Source of the DNA: Alphaproteobacteria bacterium | GTDB lineage: Bacteria > Pseudomonadota > Alphaproteobacteria > Sphingomonadales > Sphingomonadaceae | Assembly: GCA_018970445.1 (NCBI GenBank) | Contig: JAGWWF010000026.1 | Coordinates: 1-46,009 of the forward strand | Direction of reading: 5' to 3' | DNA: 46,009 bases | Part shown: one piece after another, positions 43,985-46,009 of the stretch | How the letters are laid out: every line of letters starts with the position of its first letter | Numbering within the stretch: the first letter of the stretch is position 1 | The notes under the pieces: model-generated | The model's input: only the letters and a program-made list of their open reading frames with translations | The model's database searches: none | Told to the model about the DNA's origin: nothing | Position numbers and translations under genes: made by a program

Positions 43985-44446
43985 CAGAGCCGGGCGCGTG
44001 CCGCCTGTTAGGGGACAAGAGTGATTAGAGGCCGGGATTGACCGGCACGACCGGGTATCATCCGGGATTTGTGTAGCATTATGAAGGCCTTCAAGAGGGT
44101 GTCAAACCGGTGGGCCGCGCGTTTCACTGTCTAAAGTGAAGGCCGATTTAGACAGCAGATCGACAAGACCGTCTGGAGTCAACGGGTTGCGCGTGTTTGG
44201 CTCTGAGAAGCCTCTTATCGATGGTGGAGAGGTGCCCTGGAAGCCTCTTAGGCGGCGCGGCGGGGCGGCGTGGATCATGCGGAAGTGGGCCCTGGGATGG
44301 CCCAGTTCCGCCCAGTTCCGAAAATTCAGCGATGTTATTGAATTGGAGGGATAATCGCCTAACTCAGCAGCGTCATGCGGGCCGGGTGTGGGCGCTGGAA
44401 GTGGGCCCGTGGCAGATGGGCCACATTGTGGCCTGGCAGACACAGA
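43985..44446. other. Gene-free left end of the prophage
   Basis: No gene is supported here. The stretch holds short repeats: GAAGCCTCTTA at 44207-44217 and 44240-44250, GGAAGTGGGCCC at 44281-44292 and 44397-44408, and a tandem CCCAGTTCCG at 44301-44320. An inverted GTCTAAA pair lies at 44129-44153. Repeated short motifs of this kind suit transposase binding sites at a Mu-like left end, but no outer boundary can be fixed from this sequence alone. Confidence 0.5.
44129..44153. repeat. Inverted GTCTAAA repeat in prophage left end
   Basis: GTCTAAA (44129-44135) and TTTAGAC (44147-44153) are exact inverted repeats, 11 bases apart. The sequence just left, CGTTTCACT (44120-44128), matches the first nine positions of the Mu end-site consensus YGTTTCAYT. 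It may be a transposase or repressor site. A direct copy of GTCTAAA also occurs at 45372-45378 near the end of the Ner-like gene. Confidence 0.5.
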
Positions 44447-45100
44447 TCAGGCAGGCTTGAGGCCGAAGGTGCCGAGGATGCGAGCGGCGATGCGCATTCC
44501 GGGCGGCTCATCGGGTTCCCAGGTGCCAGGTGGGGGCGGCTGTTTGTCTTCGGGGAAGTTGCGGACGATGGGTTTGCCTTCAAGAAACCACAGATAAAAT
44601 CCCTGCGCGGCCCAGCTTTCGGTATCTTCGCAGAGGATCAAATCGCCTGCGATGCCCAGGGCGGGGAACTTGCTGGTTGGCAGTTCCGCCAGCCAGAGAT
44701 TTTTCGAGCGGCGAACGTGGCTGTAAAGCCAATCGCGGCGGATAGGAATCACCTCGGCCGGCTCCGGCTTCCCTTCCGGGGTGAAGGCGTGGAGATCGTA
44801 GCGGGGCAGATCGACCCATTCGGCGTCATCGGCGCTGCGCAGCGACCCGCGCGGTCGGCGTTCCTGCCCGGTTATCAGCCATTCTACTGAAACATCAAGG
44901 GCTTGGGCAATGCGTACGGCTGGTTCGGCACCGGGTGACACCTTGTAGACCATGTCGCGAAATGAAGTCGGGTTCAGCCCGGCTTCCTTGGCAAAAGTAG
45001 TCAGCGGCTTGCCCCCGAGGCGTGCCAAAATGCGCTCACCCCATGGCGTAGGCGTTTTTTCACTTGCATCTGCAAGAATTTTCGTGTTTTTCGGCGTCAT
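44447..45100 (-). CDS. Prophage repressor (XRE HTH with S24-like C-terminal domain)
   Basis: The 217-residue protein has an N-terminal HTH (LTTFAKEAGLNPTSFRDMVY and ALDVSVEWLITGQ) and a C-terminal domain like those of LexA/CI-type repressors (AGDLILCEDTESWAAQGFYL). The usual Ser of the S24 peptidase S-M-x-P motif is not visible: the matching stretch reads TSKFPALGIAGD. Self-cleavage is therefore doubtful. It is transcribed away from the early genes, with only 27 bases to the divergent start at 45128. The ATG at 45100 was preferred over the longer frame start at 45148, which would run into the Ner-like gene. Confidence 0.82.
   Translation of the reverse strand: MTPKNTKILADASEKTPTPWGERILARLGGKPLTTFAKEAGLNPTSFRDMVYKVSPGAEPAVRIAQALDVSVEWLITGQERRPRGSLRSADDAEWVDLPRYDLHAFTPEGKPEPAEVIPIRRDWLYSHVRRSKNLWLAELPTSKFPALGIAGDLILCEDTESWAAQGFYLWFLEGKPIVRNFPEDKQPPPPGTWEPDEPPGMRIAARILGTFGLKPA
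45063..45076. promoter_or_regulatory. Candidate phage operator palindrome at the repressor start
   Basis: CTTGCA-TC-TGCAAG is a perfect inverted repeat inside the first codons of the repressor, in an AT-rich stretch (45060-45095). The gap between repressor and Ner-like gene is only 27 bases, so the early operator probably lies within coding sequence. This is the best palindrome there. Confidence 0.5.
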
Positions 45101-45127
45101 GACACCACATGATGCGGAATAACGGCC

Positions 45128-45394
45128 ATGAGCTACCACTCCTTCCACGCCGAAGACGTGAAGGCGGCTATTCGCAAGCGCTTCGGTTCATTGGCAAAAT
45201 TCGAGATGGAGCACGGCTTTCCGCCGAAAAGCGTTTCGGCGGTTCTGCGCGGAGCAACGAGCGCGCGTATCGGCGCGGCGCTGGACGCTGTGATGGTGCT
45301 GGAACGGGCCACGGTGCTCCTCAAGTCGTCGGAATTTTCAGGTTCTACCGCAATGCGCCGTGGCGCGCATCGTCTAAATCGAGAGGCCGCTTGA
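45128..45394 (+). CDS. Ner-like DNA-binding protein
   Basis: The 88-residue protein matches the small Ner/Nlp winged-helix proteins of Mu-like phages: HAEDVKAAIRKRFGSLAKFE, EMEHGFPPKSVSAVLRG and a following RIGAALDAVM helix. Ner represses early transcription after induction. The C-terminal ~25 residues are basic and not conserved. It is divergent from the repressor and first in the early operon. Confidence 0.82.
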   Translation: MSYHSFHAEDVKAAIRKRFGSLAKFEMEHGFPPKSVSAVLRGATSARIGAALDAVMVLERATVLLKSSEFSGSTAMRRGAHRLNREAA

Positions 45395-45396
45395 AC

Positions 45397-45918
45397 ATGG
45401 CTGGCCGGTCGGGTCGCGGCTCTGAAATGGGCGCGCGCATTTTGCAGGCTTTGGACGGGCGGCCGCTGAAGTGGCTGAGCGTTCGGTCTGGCGTGGCAAC
45501 GCAAACTTTGAGCAACACCACGGCGTTGGGCAGCATGATGGCGGCCGACAAGGCAGCGCGGGTGGCGCGCGCGTTGAAGGTTTCAGCCGAATGGCTGATC
45601 CTGGGTGAGCAGCCCGATTTGACAGCGACGCCGCCGCCGCCAGCGCCGGAAGATCGCAGCCGGGACAGCGCCGCGACCGCGATGGTCGCCCGGCTGATGC
45701 CGCCGGCTGGCCCTGATGGTCGCAAGCGCTGGCCGGTGTGGTTCCATGACAAGCCGGTGCTTGAGGCCGTGCTGGAAACCCATCGCCGGGCCGAAATGGA
45801 CCGGGTGCTGGCCGATCTGCAGGAACGGTTTGGCAGCCGCGCGCCGTCGCGATCCTCGCTGGGCCGGTTCTGGTTGCGGCTGGATGCGATGTTTGCCGCC
45901 GGACAGGAGAAAATCTGA
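45397..45918 (+). CDS. Phage HTH regulator with DUF3486-like C-terminus
   Basis: The 173-residue protein has an XRE-type HTH at residues ~14-70 (LKWLSVRSGVATQTLSNTTA, then VARALKVSAEWLILGE), a Pro-rich linker, and a C-terminal helical part with LADLQERFGSRAPSRSSLGR, which resembles DUF3486 proteins of Mu-like phages. The role is unknown; regulation of early genes is likely. The ATG at 45397 starts two bases after the stop of the Ner-like gene. The stop overlaps the next start by one base. Confidence 0.75.
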   Translation: MAGRSGRGSEMGARILQALDGRPLKWLSVRSGVATQTLSNTTALGSMMAADKAARVARALKVSAEWLILGEQPDLTATPPPPAPEDRSRDSAATAMVARLMPPAGPDGRKRWPVWFHDKPVLEAVLETHRRAEMDRVLADLQERFGSRAPSRSSLGRFWLRLDAMFAAGQEKI

Positions 45919-46009
45919 TGGCTGCCGCTCCAAAACCCGCTGGCGAAGCCATCCTGCGCCTGCCCGTCGATCAGATCGACATCCCGGCCGACCGGCTGCG
46001 CGCGCTGAA
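45918..46009 (+). CDS. ParB-like nuclease domain protein (partial, cut by window end)
   Basis: Only the first 30 residues are in the window. They include ILRLPVDQIDIPADRLRAL, the start of a ParB N-terminal (ParB/Srx) domain, where the text usually continues into a D-x-x-x-x-L/I-x-x-S-I motif. ParB-domain proteins precede the transposase genes in several alphaproteobacterial Mu-like phages. The start overlaps the preceding stop (TGATG). Confidence 0.75.
   Translation, partial: MAAAPKPAGEAILRLPVDQIDIPADRLRAL

Larger units (their letters stand above)
44006..46009 (+). mobile_element. Left part of a Mu-like transposable prophage
   Basis: The gene order is that of the early region of Mu-like phages of alphaproteobacteria: a leftward repressor, then rightward Ner-like protein, a second HTH protein and a ParB-like protein that typically precedes the transposase genes. 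No integrase gene and no tRNA attachment site was found, which also fits transposition rather than site-specific integration. The left boundary is uncertain. A 5'-TGTTAGGGGAC at 44006 is a possible TG-type end, just right of the interrupted intergenic repeat. The transposase and the right end lie beyond the window. Confidence 0.78.

Noticed and set aside
44102-44443. A 113-codon leftward open frame in the phage left end
   Set aside because: It has no ribosome binding site, no recognisable motif, and crosses the repeats and the candidate end site. I treat the stretch as non-coding.
43937-44460. Integrase-type prophage or tRNA attachment site
   Set aside because: No tRNA-like sequence or integrase gene is present, and the early genes are Mu-like, so transposition is the better model.
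1-46009. CRISPR array, rRNA or tRNA genes, or insertion sequences
   Set aside because: I saw no regularly spaced direct repeats, no conserved rRNA stretches, no cloverleaf-like segments, and no transposase other than what may lie beyond the window.

Overview
The window looks like chromosomal DNA of a GC-rich aerobic anoxygenic phototroph, most likely an alphaproteobacterium of the order Sphingomonadales. This is inference from gene content and layout: crtCDF-bchCXYZ-pufBALMC in one block, a PEP-CTERM protein, and sphingomonad-style GGGGGAGG intergenic repeats. No rRNA or tRNA gene and no CRISPR array was seen.

Region 1 (1-2.9 kb) is an accessory segment at the edge of the photosynthesis cluster. 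It holds a HigBA toxin-antitoxin pair behind a long palindrome, a lower-GC Mrr-type restriction endonuclease, a diverged second copy of the last ~190 bp of crtC, and a small secreted protein. Region 2 (2.9-15.4 kb) is part of a photosynthesis gene cluster: crtC and crtD leftward, then crtF, bchC, bchX, bchY, bchZ, pufB, pufA, pufL, pufM and pufC rightward, closed by a strong terminator. Two nearly identical TGT-N12-ACA (PpsR/CrtJ-type) sites lie between crtD and crtF and upstream of pufB. Two hairpins lie between pufA and pufL. The 3' part of bchC and the start of bchX have codon use unlike their surroundings.

Region 3 (15.4-33.7 kb) is mostly housekeeping and catabolic: a Baeyer-Villiger-type monooxygenase, a fatty acid desaturase, hisG-hisD, a PEP-CTERM protein, valine degradation genes (mmsA, an enoyl-CoA hydratase, mmsB), a CDF metal transporter, a globin-like protein, a cold shock protein, an aquaporin-like channel, an acyl-CoA dehydrogenase, a threonylcarbamoyl-AMP synthase, a PadR regulator and an exported amidohydrolase. 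Region 4 (33.7-38.7 kb) has a translationally coupled three-gene operon for O-acetylation of an extracytoplasmic polymer (MBOAT plus two SGNH-type proteins) and an AI-2E family permease.

Region 5 (38.7-43.9 kb) encodes DabB and DabA, the two parts of an energy-coupled inorganic carbon pump, with a divergent LysR regulator. No carbon-fixation gene is in the window. Region 6 (about 44.0 kb to the end) is the left part of a Mu-like transposable prophage: a leftward repressor, then rightward Ner-like protein, a second HTH regulator and the start of a ParB-like protein. The right part of the prophage is outside the window.
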